This document shows positions 16,689-29,591 of a DNA stretch of 64,000 bases, piece by piece (the stretch's first letter is position 1; every line of letters begins with the position of its first letter). The position numbers and the translations under genes were made by a program. The notes under the pieces were generated by a model, which did no database searches, had not been told where the DNA came from, and saw only the letters and a program-made list of their open reading frames with translations. The stretch comes from Deuterostichococcus epilithicus. Its lineage: Eukaryota; Chlorophyta; Trebouxiophyceae; Prasiolales; Stichococcaceae. The stretch covers positions 2,878,027 to 2,942,026 of the forward strand of contig JAVTLE010000016.1 of the NCBI GenBank assembly GCA_033439295.1. The letters run 5' to 3'.

Positions 16689-19600
16689 TCACCGCGCGCC
16701 GCCGCCACGGGTGGCGCCCCAGCGCGGCGTCATTGCATCGGGACCCCACTCCTCGTTGTCGCCCTCAAGGTCCTCGCCGTCAAACGCCTCGAAGTCGCCA
16801 AACATGTCTGCGTTCAGCTTCTGCAGCACACACATGCCAGTGTTGGAGCCCCTGCTCACCATCAAGCAGTCCGCATAATGCTTTGCGGATGTGAATCCAG
16901 CCAGACATCAGTCGAAAACGAAGGCAGCAATTGAGGTGGCTCATCCACTCTCAACGGCCGGGCAGGTTGGCACAGACTCGAAAGTGCCATTCGCCGTCGC
17001 GTTTGTCAATTCGACTGGCATGGGATCATGAAGGCAAATTGCCACACATGAACCACATGACCTAGTTGCAAAGGCTTATCAGCGGAGACTTGCCCGGTAA
17101 TCCACAGCAGTGCGGTGGCGCTTGCTAGGCTGGATCAGACACGCCGGGTCGGTCCCGCTGCCACTGCCGCTGCCTAATGTGCCGCCATCGCTGGCTGGCC
17201 TGCAGCGCGCCAGAGGAGAAAGCACTTCGTGTGGAAAACCTTCAGGGCGGATCAATCGGTCACAAGGAGTTGCGAGGCAATTGCGGGTGGGGCCGGGAGA
17301 GGACGCGATCCTCCAGGCAGCACAGCTCTCAGGTTGAAGGTTCAGTCCCGATGAGTTGCAAGCCCTGCACCACACGTGCCACCACATTCCCATGAGGAGG
17401 CTGAGATGTCGCACCGGGTGGCGACATCCTCAATGACGCCGCCCTCCCCCAGGGGCGCCTCGCTGGCGAGACTGCCGCCGTCGCTACCGCTCCCATCGCT
17501 GCCGCTGCCGTCGCCGCCGCTGCCGGAGCTGGCACTCCGCCCGCTGCTTGGGCTGCGATGTCTGCCACCAAGCTCGCCGACGATAGCAGTGCCACCTTCG
17601 CGAGATCCGCTGCCGGTTTCAGCGGCCATGCCGCCGCCATCTGAGTCGGCATCGGAGCCTGTCGACCCCGCCTCGTCGTCTGCTGAGCCTGCGGCACCGC
17701 CGCTGCGATTGCTGCCCCTGCGCAATCAGGGACAGGCAAGCTACCACAGGCTTCAGAAACGGAAACAGAGGCATCGGCGGGCAAGGACTCGACCATAAGC
17801 TTGCAGGTCCGAACCGCTAATGGCTGAATGACAGTGTCCACGGATGCTGCGCATGTTGCCTGGCTTCCTTGCAAGGATTGTGGGCGCACTCAAAGTCGGA
17901 GTCCTCCTCATCCTCCGACGGCAGGTCCTCGCCCATCAGCGTGCCGGCGGCGGCGGCGGCCGTGGAGTCGCACGCAGCGCACGCCGCTGTCGCAGCGCCG
18001 CCGCTGCTCGGTTGCTCCTCCTCCGCGAACAGCTGGTGCCAGGGCGTGTGCAGCTCGTAGGCGGAGCCAAACTCCAGGTTGAGCAGGTCCAGCGCCTCAT
18101 CCTGCGTGTGTGCAGAGACACAGGCATGAGGTGCCCACTTGTCATACTCCAATGGCAATCGAAGCAGTGGTGATGGACGTCAAAGGGTCAAAGGACAACT
18201 ACAGATCGCGTCGACTTGTCAAGACGACGGGACTTCCAGGAGTCTGAGAGGGCGGGAAACGACTTGGCGACACCGTCCTGCAGGCAGCCTTCCAGCAATG
18301 CCAGGATCGACACCCACAACCGGGGCTGGGATGTGAAAGGATCGTCGTCCAGCAGGCAGGCGCACTGCGCTGTCAGCTTGAGCAGTGCACCTTGGCGTCG
18401 CAGGCGGGGCACAGCCAGGGCTCGCCCTCCACCAGCGCCGCGGCGTCCAGCGGCGGGTCCAGACACTTTTCGTGGTACGCGCGGCTGCACGGTCCGTCGC
18501 ACAGGATGATGTCGTTGTCCTGTCAGGGAGGCAGCGGCAGCAGCAGCTCGTGTCCGGCGGTACAAGACTGATGCCAGATTTTCCCTTCTTTCAAAGGTTC
18601 AAAGAACCGTGACGACCATAGAGCAAGTCAAACGAGCTGCATGATGACATAAAGACCAGCCAAACATGGATCAACGCGGCTGCTGCCTGGTGAAGTGCCT
18701 GTCGTCCAGTGGCCTTCCTTCAGGGCCGTCTTGATGCGCCACGAGGGGCTCCCTGCGTGTGCTTTGGGGTTTCGGGTTTAGCAATTCACCTCGAAGGACT
18801 CGCCGCCGTTGCAGCGCGCGCAGAAGATGTGGGCCTGGTCCAGCCCGCCGTCAGAGTCGTAGGCGGCCTCTGGGATGGAGCGCTGCCCGCCCGCTTCCTC
18901 GCACGCCTTAACCGCCTCCCGGATCAGCAGCTTGCACTTCTCCACCTGGGGAGCAAGACAGGCCGGCTGGTGCTTCTGGCCTCGCTCGGGCTTTCGTCAA
19001 CGCTGCAGACTCGAAGCCTTACATGAGCACCGGCACAACCTGAAGAGGCTGCATTCGACCCTGCGCACTCACGAGCGTGGTCATGAGGACATCAAGACCT
19101 GAAGCCGACGGCCGATCGCCGTCTTCTGACACAACTTTCGCACCTGCCGCTGGGCGCGCTCCAGCTCGGCGGTCTGCTTGACTGCATCGCGCGAGGCGCC
19201 GCGCCAGCCGTCGGCCTGGTACGCATCGATGGCCCCCATCTCCCGCCTGCAGACGAGCAGGACCACGCAGTGGTGCCCGCCATGACACTGCATGCGAGCT
19301 CCGGTCCCTGCCATGAATGGTGAGGGAGAAGCGCATTTGCTGCGACACCATTGCCCAAGAGAGCGCACTCTGCAAACTTCAGCTCCCGGCACCATCAAGC
19401 TCAAGCTCCCACTGCGCTGAGAGGAGAATCCACCTGATGCGCAAGATGTTGGTGCGCACTCGCGCGAGGCAGCGTGGGTAGTCTCCGGCCAGTGCCGCCT
19501 GCGAATCGCGCCAGCCAGACTTCACCCATGCTCGACCACTGCCCTGGCTGCCGGCTGACGACGCTGGGGTGCCTGCACGCAGGCAGCATTTGCAATGACT

Positions 19601-20690
19601 CGCTTCAACAAGAATGGCAGGCAGCTGCTGAAGCTGAGGACAAGCACCTCTGGGTGTCATGCAGGGAGCGCTGGCAGCTGCAGAACTGCCCTGCACAGGT
19701 GTACTTGCAATGCATCCGTCGACATCTGCAAGGCAGTGCCACACCACCTCGCCTGCTCTGGTCTCTGCGCCGCATGCGGGTGATTGCGCATGGTTGGACA
19801 CTGTCGCAAGATTGAAGCCACTACACCCGCTGCATGCCCCTGTGGGTGCTCGAGCACGAGGGGACCTGAGGCAAAGGTGCAAGAATGACAAGCTGGCCAC
19901 GCACCGCCTGTCGCCTCCTCCAGCATATGCGGCAGCCCCGCCAAGAAGGCGGGCGCGCTGCCGCCCTTCCTGCCCACCGTGACCGCCGCCGCTACCTCCG
20001 CGGCCTGCAACCCGCACAGACGACCGGTGCATCTCACCAAGGTGTCAGGACTTGAAACACGACACGTTCGAAATAGCATCACACTTTTAAAGGTGCCGCA
20101 CCACGACTTCTGTCAAGGGCGGCGGAGAATCTGCTCGGTGCATGCCGCCGGATGAGTGCAGCTCTGCAGCAGTGCCGAACTTGCCAGCAGGTGAAGATAG
20201 TGGATTTGCAGCAAGAAAGCCAGGCAGTGCAGGCCGCACCCTGGTGGCGGCTGCGGGGTCAGCGCCTGCAGCAAGCGCTGCGTCTGCATCGCGGCGGGCG
20301 CGCTTCGCGCGGCGCCCGCTGCTGCCAGGGCTGCCGGCCTGCAGTGCGCGCTTGCCGCCGGGCGACGCCAAGCCCTTGCCGCTGAGGCTCATGTACTTGC
20401 GCGGCCTGCCAGGGGCGTGGGGCGCCCGGCCGGCAGCCCCAGGCCGCGCGTCGGCGGCCTTAATCGGCCGCTTCTGCCGCTCGCCGCTGGCTTTGCCGAC
20501 TGCGGCGCCGCCGGTGCCGCCTTCCCGACGGCTGCCCGGCCCGGCCCCAAGCACACCACCCGGTTTGGCAGCTAGCTGGGCTGACGGGCCAGCTGCGGGC
20601 GCCTCCGAGGGTGAAGGCGCAGGGAAGTCATCCAGAGCGCCATTCTGCTGCCGGCCTGCGCGCAGCAGGGAGGTCAGGTTGAGGGGACCA
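16689..20690 (-). CDS. AT-hook/PHD-finger chromatin protein related to HAT3.1/PRHA, without homeodomain
   Basis: The 3' exons are firm: 19498-19434, 19246-19144, 18945-18790, 18519-18391, 18101-17890, 17717-17415, 17199-17094 and 16820-16689. They follow the plant HAT3.1/PRHA layout: [55 protein letters not shown], then a PHD finger ([48 protein letters not shown]), [29 protein letters not shown], an acidic Ser/Gly stretch, and RTAVDYR followed by [16 protein letters not shown] fingers of this type read histone H3 tails in the nucleus. The protein then stops (TGA at 16691-16689), where plant relatives continue into a homeobox. The last intron has a GC donor (CGG|gcaagt). Upstream, an exon at about 20690-20100 carries an AT-hook (GRPRKY) and basic stretches. 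It has no in-frame ATG of its own, so the 5' end is unresolved, and this exon could instead belong to the next gene. Confidence 0.75.
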
Positions 20691-20761
20691 GCCAGGTTGC
20701 AGCATCCCCCAACGACTTGTGAAGCCACTGCAATGAGGTGCCACCATGTCACGCAGCAGCC

Positions 20762-23700
20762 GCTAACGGCTCATCCTGCAGAGGTACATGCTGCAGCCGC
20801 ATTGTGTTCGGAAGCTGCCCAGCTGCAGCGCTACCTCACCGGATGGCTGCGGCTCAGCCGGCAGAGCCTGCGGCAGCGGCACCAGGAAGCAGCGGCGCTT
20901 GCCTTCTGTGAGCGCGGTCGCCGCCGCAGCCGTGAGCGACCTATGCCGGCCACCTGCAGCGTCGTCAAGCGCCCATCTGTCAGAAAATGCTTCACTCCAT
21001 CGCCTGATCTACCACCAGCCCCGACAGGTCAGTCGCCTGTCTTCTACTTGATTCAGCAACAAGCAACCTGGCCACTGTCAGGGCTCCCACGAAGCTAACA
21101 TCGTCTGCTTCAGCTGCTGCCAACATGCATCCTGGCGCAGCCTTGCCAGCGTTGCTTGAGGAGGGTGTGTCATAGCAGTAGGATCAGCCGTGTATCAACA
21201 AGCAGGCACCTGCGGGGTCGTAGATGTAGCCATCCAGGCTGCCAGGGGCATAGTTGCCGGCACTGACGGCACGTGTTTTGGCGCGCACCCGCCACCCTGC
21301 CGCAAGCTTGCCGCCTGCGTGACCATTCCATAGTAGTTCACTTGATCGTCCAGCCTTGACCAAGGACACAGATGCCAAACCTGCACAGCGCCTGTCAAAG
21401 TCTGGGAGTGTCAACAAGTATGGCCAGTGGCCGCCCGGCAGGGGCGGTCTCTCTGCAGAGATTATGCAGGAATGAGCACAGTCGCACCGCGGGCATTAAC
21501 GATGGCCTGCAGGCGACGCAGCATGAGAGCGGCCAGGCCGGCATCGCCGGGCGCAGCCCCCATCTCATCTACTACCGCGTTGCTCCAGTCACCAATCGTG
21601 TAGGCGCCCAGTTCCTGCACGAGGGTTATGAGGCGTGTGACACCTGGCATGTTGGTTCCGTCACGATGAGGGGGCGGCGGCTGCCGCACTTTGCAATGGG
21701 CAGATGCTGCCTGTGCGCAGCTGCGGCGCCAATGGCAGGGCCAGGTGGAGGCGTCAAGTGGTTGCACCTTGGCGCGGCTCAACAGACGCGTAAGGTTCCG
21801 CGCCATGCCCGTTTCGAGCCGTTTCAAGTGCAGACTTAAAATGACTCATATGTGTGCACCTCGGGCGTCAGACGCAGCTGCGCCTGCTCATCAGACGACA
21901 GCGCCCGCGCGTCAATGCCCCTGCCGGCAGCAGCGCCACCGCCTGCAGGGCGCTTGGCCGGCAGCCGCCCCCGCCCTGGCGGCTGCAGGAGCACGGCAGG
22001 CGACTGCACGACGGGCGACGGCGACACGGCGAGCGGTGGCGCCAGCGCCGATCGCGGCAGCGTCAGCGGCGGCAACGCCAATGAGACCCCGTCACCCAGC
22101 GGCGACTTCTGCAGGCAGGAAGGCAGGGCACCCAGCTGCATGAGTGCAGAGTGATGCAGCCTCACTGCTTGGAGACAGGTTTAGTGTCGATCACTGTCTT
22201 GTGACGCTGCACGTCTGGCAGAAAGCATGCAACACAGCTCAGCGCGCCGGCCTCTGTACACAAGCTGCAGGAGCAAGCTGCAGCCTTGCCCACCCATCTG
22301 CTAGCCACCAGCTGGTTGGTTACATTCGTGTGGCTCAGTTCCAGGCAAACCTCAGAACCTGTTGCATACTGCAGCTGAGCACGAGCTGCCAATCCCCCGG
22401 GGCCCCTGCCACTGTGCAGAAAGCTTAGGACAGGGCGTAACTAAAGGGCATGCACTGCCACTCATCACAAGCACTTTATCTGGCACGGTACATGCCGCAC
22501 CCTGACAGGCGACCACCTCAGAAATAGGGGCAGTCTGTTCACGATGTCTGTGTGTCTTCAAAACCAGGAGGCCAGCACCTGCTGCTGCCGGGGGCGCGGC
22601 GGCGACGGCTGGTGCCGCGGCAGAGCCAGCAGCTCCCCCGCGACACTGATCGCACGGGAGTCACGTTCCGCCGCCAGTGCCGCCGCCGCCGAAGCCCCCG
22701 CCAGCGGCGCAACACGATGGACTGCCTGTGCATCTTCCCGCTTCAACCTGACAGCTGCTGGCTCGGGGTCATCGTCCGGCGCCACCGGCGCCGCCGCCGC
22801 GGCAGCGGCCGTCGCAGCTGAGCCTCCCTTCGGTTGCCTCTTGCGCTTTGGCCGCTTGGGTGGCGTTGGCTCTGGCGCGGGCTTCACCTCTGCTGCTGCC
22901 GATGGCAGCGCCGAGGCTTCAGCGCCGGCGGCGGCGTCTGCCATGGCTGTGTCCCCTGCCTGCGGCGCCGCCCCGCCTGCTGCATCTGCGGGCTCCGGCT
23001 CCGCCCCCGCTGCCGTCGTGGCAACTGCCTCCACGGCGGCCGCCGCGGCGTGGCTTGCAGCGGCAGCGGCCAGGGCGGCGCCAGAGCCGGGGTTGCGGAA
23101 ATGCCCCGTTGAGGTGAGGTAGCGCACGACCTCTGCCCGCGAGCGGCAAACCTGCAGGGCGACACATTCCGCAATCCCACACTCAACAGGGGCGCCTCAG
23201 ATACGCCTGCATCTCGCTCCAGTCACCCGCAAGACAGCAGTCCTTGATCACATACACCAAGCACGCCAGTATGGCTGGCACGCCAGGCAGTCCTTCACGA
23301 GGCTGGCACACTGGCGCGTACCCAGGTGACATGCACAGCATTCAAAGCGCTGCACCTCGCCATCCGGGGAGACGTAGTAGGTGTCGTAAGCGCCGGCGCG
23401 GATGCCGGCGGTGCGCAGCCGGCGGCGCGCGGTCCAGCCCTCGCCCAGCGACCCGCCCGCCCCCTCCACATACTCTGCAAGCTTCTCCACCTCGTTACCC
23501 TGCGGCACACGATGCAAGCAGACTTGTCATGTTGTTGCACGACAGGGTCGACAGCCGCAGAGATCCCGAGGTCCGAGTTTGTGTGCGCAAGCCAAGCAGA
23601 GGCGACAGGGCCGAGGCGGTTTTCATGGCGGACAGAGACGGGGTTGCTGCACACGGCTAGGTTGCATGAGCCACCTCTGGTCGATGCTGGCTTGGCCGCT

Positions 23701-26700
23701 TGTGCAGCAAGCAGACCAGGCGCCGGGAGAAGGCTGCTGCATGATAGGATTTGCATTGCTGCTGAGCCTGAGCCGTAGGCGCGCTTGCCGGTTCGTCAGG
23801 AATTCTCTGCCCAGCGGTCAGTACTGGAGCGGATCAGCTGCCTGCAGGAAGGCGCACCGAGGCGGGCTTGAAGGAACCGCTCATGAACAGCTTGCCGGAC
23901 ACGCGCCGGGGCATGGGGCCGCCATTGCCCGACGCCGGCCGCGCCGGCTTGCCAGGTTTGCCTGTAGACACAGGACGCATGTCAGCAATTGGCGGAACGG
24001 CTGCGTGTGGTGTACTGCAGTGCAGGGGATCACAAGCTTCACTCGAAGCTCGAAACCGGACATGAAACAGAGTTGGACTCCAGTTGTCGAAAGCGGCAGG
24101 GACAGACATGAACGAAGGTTGTGAACTGTCGAATAGCAGCGGGGAAACGCACTGGAGCTGGCAGGCCGGCTGGCGGGGCGCGGCGGCAGCGCTGGGACCG
24201 GCACGCCCAGCGCACGGGCCAGCAGCTCCGGAATGGGGATCGGCACCCGAGACTCTAGCGCCTTCTCCTGTTCCGCCCGCTGTGTCGCAATGATGCGCTC
24301 CAGACGCGCCGCCTCGTTGGCTCGCCGCCGCCCCTGCGGCATGCACACAGGGGTGATGTGGTCAGACCTGGTGACGGAACAGGGGCCGGTCTGTAGCCTT
24401 GTGGTGGCCACCTCCCATCTGGACAGCTGGAGCGGAGCCCAACAAGGGCCTGCAAGAGCTGGCGCATCGCTACGCGCACAGCGGCAGAACAGCTGGGCCG
24501 GGCGGGGTTGCAGCTGGCCCATGGCGGAATGCGCACAAGCCGATGCCGTAGCTGTTCACAGTTGCCAAGCTGCGAGATCATACATTCAAACAATGGGTGT
24601 GTGGACCTTGAGAGTGGTGGGCTGCGCCAACTCGGCGGCGCCACGGCCGGACCGCTCCGGCTTGTTGTTCAGCGGCTCAGGTAGCGGCGATATCAGGCTC
24701 CCGTCTGGATGCCGCCCAAGAGCCTCGTCCTGAGGCCAGCAGTGCAATTCCGCATCAGGCTCGACATTTGCTACCATCTGCTGCTGGCGGTAATATTGAC
24801 ATCAATGCAGTCATGAACACTGTCAGCAGTCCGCTTGGCTGCTGCCACAGGGCAAAGCATGAGTCAAAGTCGTTCGCAAGCTCGTCCTCGAGGAAACCCT
24901 CAGCGTGTCCGTTGCTGTGTCACCGGGCATGCTGTGGTGCAGTGCCACTATGGAGGCTCCCTAGGCTTACACTCTAGGGCACTCCATGCAAGCCCCGCGG
25001 CAGCGCTGCAGACTCCTGCCATCCCAGCGCTGCAGGGAGGTCCTCCATGCTGGAGCACGGCCTAGACCCTGCACACGCACCTCGCCGGGCGCCTGCGCGT
25101 CTGCTGACGCCGGCCGCCCGCTCTGCGGGCCGCAGGGACCACTGCGCGGCCGCTTGGCGCCTGCCGGCGCAGCCGACATGAACAGCGCCTCCCCGCCGCC
25201 GCCGCCGCCGCGGCTGGGTCCAGCGCTCCCTGCAGCGTCGCTGTCTGAGGCGCCCGAGGCTGAAGCCGGCCGGCTGCCGGGCTCCGGCGGCTGCGAGTGG
25301 GAACGCACCCGCACTTCGCCCCACTTGGGCAGCAGCGCCGCAGCTGCATACAGGAGGCAAGATTTCAGCGTCAGGGTCTTGAGTCTGCCAAGCCATGTCG
25401 GATGTTGGCGGCCATCTGTGTTGCACAGGTGTGACACGGAAGAATGTGTGCTGAAAGAAGTGGCTGCAGACGCACCCTTGGGCTGTGGGGAAGCGGCCTC
25501 GGCGCTGCCATCAGCAGGGCCGCCAAGCGCTCTGCCGCCGATGCGCAGAAGCACCTGCGCAAGCTTCAGCATGCTCTGCACATCCTACAGCGAGCAGCTG
25601 TAGCGCTCACACAACCAGTGGCAGGTTGTGCTAATGCATACATCAGTGTCCACAGTGTTGCATTGCCGACTAGCAACGACCTGTGAACTCTGATATGATT
25701 AGGGGACCACCCAGCGAGGCGCTAACGCCGCTCTCAGGCAAAACCCCTTGATGCATGCCCAGATAGTATGCTCTGAGATTTGCGTCACGAGACCACGCGC
25801 ATCATGTAGGTTTTCGAGTCCATACCTTGATGGGATCGTGCTGCGGCGGCGACGGCGGCGTCTCCTCCCGTGGTGGCCGTTTAGAGTGCTTGCCGGCAGT
25901 GGTCCGCTTGGAGGCCTTCTCCGCCTTCTCCACTGCCAGCTGAGGCGCCTCCAGCTTGCCGATGGCCAGGCCCAGCTGCTTGGCCACCTGCGCATGAGTG
26001 CAGTAGGCAGCCTTCTCAGCAGGTCGGCCAGGGTGTGACTGGGAAGGGGGGCTTTGCACCATGGAGGGCTGCAGCATGCGCCATGCGCGCCAAAGTTGCG
26101 GGTGTGCCATGCGAATGCCCGCTGCTGCATGGTCGGCTCGAGTGAGGTTGGCTCGACGGATGTCGGGCGTAAAAGTTGCCTGCCAGGGGTGCACTCAGGC
26201 GGCGGCACGGCAGGTGCACGGTGACCAGGTGGAGAGCCCGCACCTCATTCTTGGAGCGGTACCGCCGTCCCTGGGCATCAAAGTAGTACTGCAAGGCAGA
26301 GACGCAGCGACGATCAGGACAAAGAGAATGCGCGAATGGGGTCTGGCAGGCTGCCACAGTGCACCGCAGTTCACGCAATGCGCTGCGGGTCTCGGCAGCC
26401 TACAGCATCAAGGTGCAGCATCTCTGGAAGTCTACAACTGCCGCACTGTGTCCAGGCGGATGGCGGCGCTCTCGCTGCCGATGCGCTCCCGCGCCTTCAC
26501 CTCCGCTGTGTAGCCCTCCGGCAGCACCACGCCCTGCAGGCAATGGCCAGCATCAGGTTTCAGGCCCAGCAGCTGACCCCCAGTGGTCTCCGGGAACTGG
26601 CTGCGCCCCCGGCAGCAATACTGCAGCAGGCATTGGGGGCAACTTTCGCCTTCCGGAGGCTGCTCCCTGACGCGAATGCCGAAGCTGTGGATGCCCCCAG

Positions 26701-27618
26701 CCTAAATCTATCCAACTGCAGCAGAGCACAGACCGGACAGGAGGTCCTAAAAGTGGGTCGAGGCTGCTGTCACTGGCACCGGCCGCAGCTCCAACGCTGC
26801 GAGCCTCAGGTCGGTTCTCTGGAGTCGCAAAGCCGATGCGAGGGCTGCTTACGGCCGCAGCGGCCCAATCACCAGCAGCCTACGCAGCTGCAACGCCTTG
26901 TGGCACCTTGTGTCAGAGCTACAACAGGACTGCAGGTCGCTGGCGTCTCTGCCAGGCTGCTGAAACATCGGCACTCAATGGTTTGGATGCGCGTGGGGCA
27001 GCCGGAGGCCGCATCGTGGGGTGCCGCTACACCGCGGCGCCCGCCGCTAGCCACGCGGCTGCCGACGCCGCGGCGGCGCTGAAGGCTGGACCTCTGCCAT
27101 GCAGCTGCGTCCGGGCATCCTCACGCTTCCAAAAGGGCTGTGCGAGCGTCGCAGCGGCCGCAGAGGGCCCAGCCAGCCTTTGCTGACATATTGTCACCGC
27201 CCCCAGTGCAGGATCCTGGCCAAGAACGACTCTCCGGATGCATCTGCACGGAGGCGAGGTGCCTGTAAAGACGCGCCTTCGAGAGAAGCCACGTCCGCAG
27301 GCTCTCCAGCGCATCGGCGGAGTACTCGAAGCCCTGCGCAGCGCAGCAGGCGCAAGTCAGGTGCAGGGCAGCTGGGGAGCGCGTGTGTGCATGGCCGGCG
27401 AAACGGTTGCCGCCCAGCGCACGAGCTGCCACTGCCAGAATTTCACGATACATCAAAAGCGAGCGCACTGAGAAGCTCTGCCGCGGCTTTGGCGCCTTCC
27501 TGGGGCCCGGCCCCGCTGCCTGTGCCTGCTTCTGCTCGACGGGCGTCAGGCCCAGCAGTTTGGCGATATCAGCCGTGGACAACCCGACCGCGGACGGCTG
27601 CTGCGTCGCGGAAGCCAT
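20762..27618 (-). CDS. Large protein with three methyl-CpG-binding (MBD)-like domains
   Basis: The start is ATG at 27618 (MASATQQPSAVGLST). Exons run leftwards to a TAG at 20764-20762. Three copies of an MBD fold can be read. MBD1 (about 26530-25950): LPEGYTAEVKARERIG, DTYYFDAQGRRYRSKNE, VAKQLGL. MBD2 (about 23500-23100): GWTARRRLRTAGIRAG, DTYYVSPDGE, VCRSRAEVVRYL. MBD3 (about 21310-20870): AAGWRVRAKTRAVSAG, DGYIYDPAG, GRHRSLTAAAATAL. Each shows the order GW/GY-basic strand, acidic-x-YY, then D/P-x-G and R-S/F-x-S before a helix. MBD2 and MBD3 are split by introns at the same structural place. The linkers are Ala-, Pro- and Ser-rich with basic patches such as PKRPKRKRQPKGG and a helical segment RRRANEAARLERII. 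MBD proteins bind methylated DNA or act in chromatin complexes. The N-terminal region is not recognised. Exons between the domains, and the 3' end, are approximate. Two genes instead of one remain possible. Confidence 0.65.
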
Positions 27619-28045
27619 AGCTGTGTCCGGTGGTAGCCTGCCTGCCGCCGTGCAGGCGTGCAGATGGCTCGCGGGCGCGCAAGCTCGGCAGAATTGGTCG
27701 CGGAGCACCGCCGATTCACCGCCAGCGTTGGCTCGACCAACTATTCCACTACGATCCAAAGGGGCGCCCAACAGAGTTTTGCCAATCACTGAAAGGAGGT
27801 TAGTGCAATTCAGACGAACCCTTTGGTTCGGTTCTCAAGCATACGTACACACCCCTCGAGAACAAAACCAACAGTAAACTGCAGCCACCTGCTACCTACG
27901 CTGAACACCAACCGTTTTCAAACCTCCCGTCCCTCCAACGTGATATCGTCCGTGCCAGACGCCTGTGTGAGCCAACGAAGCAAACATCGACCTCTGCTGT
28001 TGTCCAGAAGCTACCGTAGTCGCAACGGCAGCCGCTGCCTGTGAT
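27619..28045. other. Intergenic: upstream of MBD gene
   Basis: About 430 bases between the MBD-gene start and the stop of the PI31-like gene on the same strand. It should hold the MBD-gene promoter. No other feature is visible. Confidence 0.5.
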
Positions 28046-29591
28046 TCAGCCTCTGCCGCTGCGCGACACCACAATCCAAGCCACCGCCGCCGCCGCCACT
28101 GCCACAGACGCGAGGACGACAGGCCGCCGCAGGCCGCTGAAGACCGCGCCGTCCGGCCCAATCAAGCCTGCCGAGGCTGCGGCGGCGTCGCGCCCATCGG
28201 GGCTGCTGACGCCGCTTGCTGGGCTGGCGCTGCTGGCATCAGCCGCTGTCTGGGCCACGACTGAGCCAATGCTGGGGGCTGGCTGCTGGAAGGCGGGAGT
28301 GGCGCCCTTTGCGAGCGGGGAGCTGATGTACGAGGTCATGTACTCCCGCAGCTGCCCTTCGTTCTGGAGCACGCCTGCACACGGACGCACAGGACAGCTT
28401 GCGCACATTCCGTCGCTGAAACATGTGGATTGCAGCGGTTTCACTTCCAGGGTCGGCGCGCAGAGGCCTATGAAACACGTTTCAGCACAACAGGCCACTC
28501 GGGCATCTCACCTGCCCAGCTGTCGGCCTCCAGTTTTGAGGCGTCCGCCATGTAGTTTGCCGGCACCAGCCCCAGGTTGTGAATGTTGTGGAGGTTATTC
28601 TCCTGCACAAAGCTAGGCAAGCGACCATGAAAGACTGACACAGAGCAGTTGTCTGTGCGCCGCTGCAATTTGGCATGGGCTGACAACCCAGCGCCGAAGC
28701 TTCAGTGGCAGGTGGCCACGCAAACATAGCTGCCATCGCAGCCAGAAGAGATGGGCCGTGGGCACAGCAAGCGCAGCATACCTCAAGACCCTGCACAAAC
28801 ATGCGGCCGGAAACCTCCTGGAGCGACAGGTGCAGAACGAAGCGGTTGGCGCAGCCATCTCTGCGGAACAGCAGGACAGGGGCCAGTCGGCTTGCTAGGC
28901 CGCAGCAGGGCTGGACCAAGGCCCCAGCAGCTCGTGGGTCCACACGGCGCGTTTCAGCCGTCTTTTTGCACAAAAAAGGTGATCAGCGAGCTGGAGGAAG
29001 CAGCAGGTCGCCGGGCACCGCCGCGAGGAGTAGACTCGATGCTGCTCAAGCGGCGTGATAGCCATGACGCTGTCAGAAACACACCTGGCGTAGTTGAAGA
29101 CCCACTCATTCTGGAACTTGCCGTTCCAGTCGCTTTGCGGCACGTAGCTGGGCGGCCCCGCAGATGCGTCCGTCCTCCGGAAGCCAGCATCCACCATGAG
29201 GCCTGCGGACAGCGCCCATGGTGCCGGAGGGGTACAATCGGCATGTGACTGCAAGTTGGCTGACGTGCGCTGCGGCCGGTTCCCATCGCCCAGGTTCAAT
29301 CTTGTACGCTGATGGGTGGCGCATGCATGTCAATGCCAAGTCGTCAGCAGCATCCGCCGCATTGCGCGGCACGATTCGACAGCAGGATACGTGGTGCGAG
29401 GAGACGCATGCCGTGAAACCGATACGGGACAGCGTCTCGGCAACAGACGGATGCCGAAGCGAGAACTCACAGTGGGCGGCGAGGGAGACCACGGCTGCCG
29501 CGCTGCCCGGCTTCACATACTGCGGCGCGGGCAGCGCCTTGCCCAGCAGCGACTCGACCGACTCGCCGTCGGCTGGAGCTGTTGCTGCCAT
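28046..29591 (-). CDS. PI31-like proteasome regulator with C-terminal membrane segment
   Basis: Five exons (29591-29471, 29202-29085, 28860-28782, 28602-28512, 28374-28046) join in phase to 245 residues. The N-terminal half follows the PI31 (PSMF1) N-domain pattern known from plants: VVSLAAHCLMVDAGFRR (compare the plant helix AVHASFLASGYVL), then SDWNGKFQNEWVFNYAR, then two strands NRFVLHLSLQEVSG and RMFVQGLE. In plants such proteins bind the 20S proteasome. The C-terminal half is different. After an Ala/Ser/Pro-rich linker comes a basic RRP and about 18 hydrophobic residues (VVLASVAVAAAAVAWIVV), ending with five residues SRSGRG-like, i.e. a tail-anchor arrangement. The usual PI31 proline-rich tail is absent. 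The family call rests on pattern resemblance, not on an alignment search. A tail-anchored protein of another family is the alternative. Confidence 0.55.

Noticed and set aside
22558-23127. Long open frames on both strands in Ala-rich DNA
   Set aside because: The + strand frames are shadows of the GC-rich MBD-gene exon. Only the minus frame carries the MBD2 helix (SRAEVVRYL).
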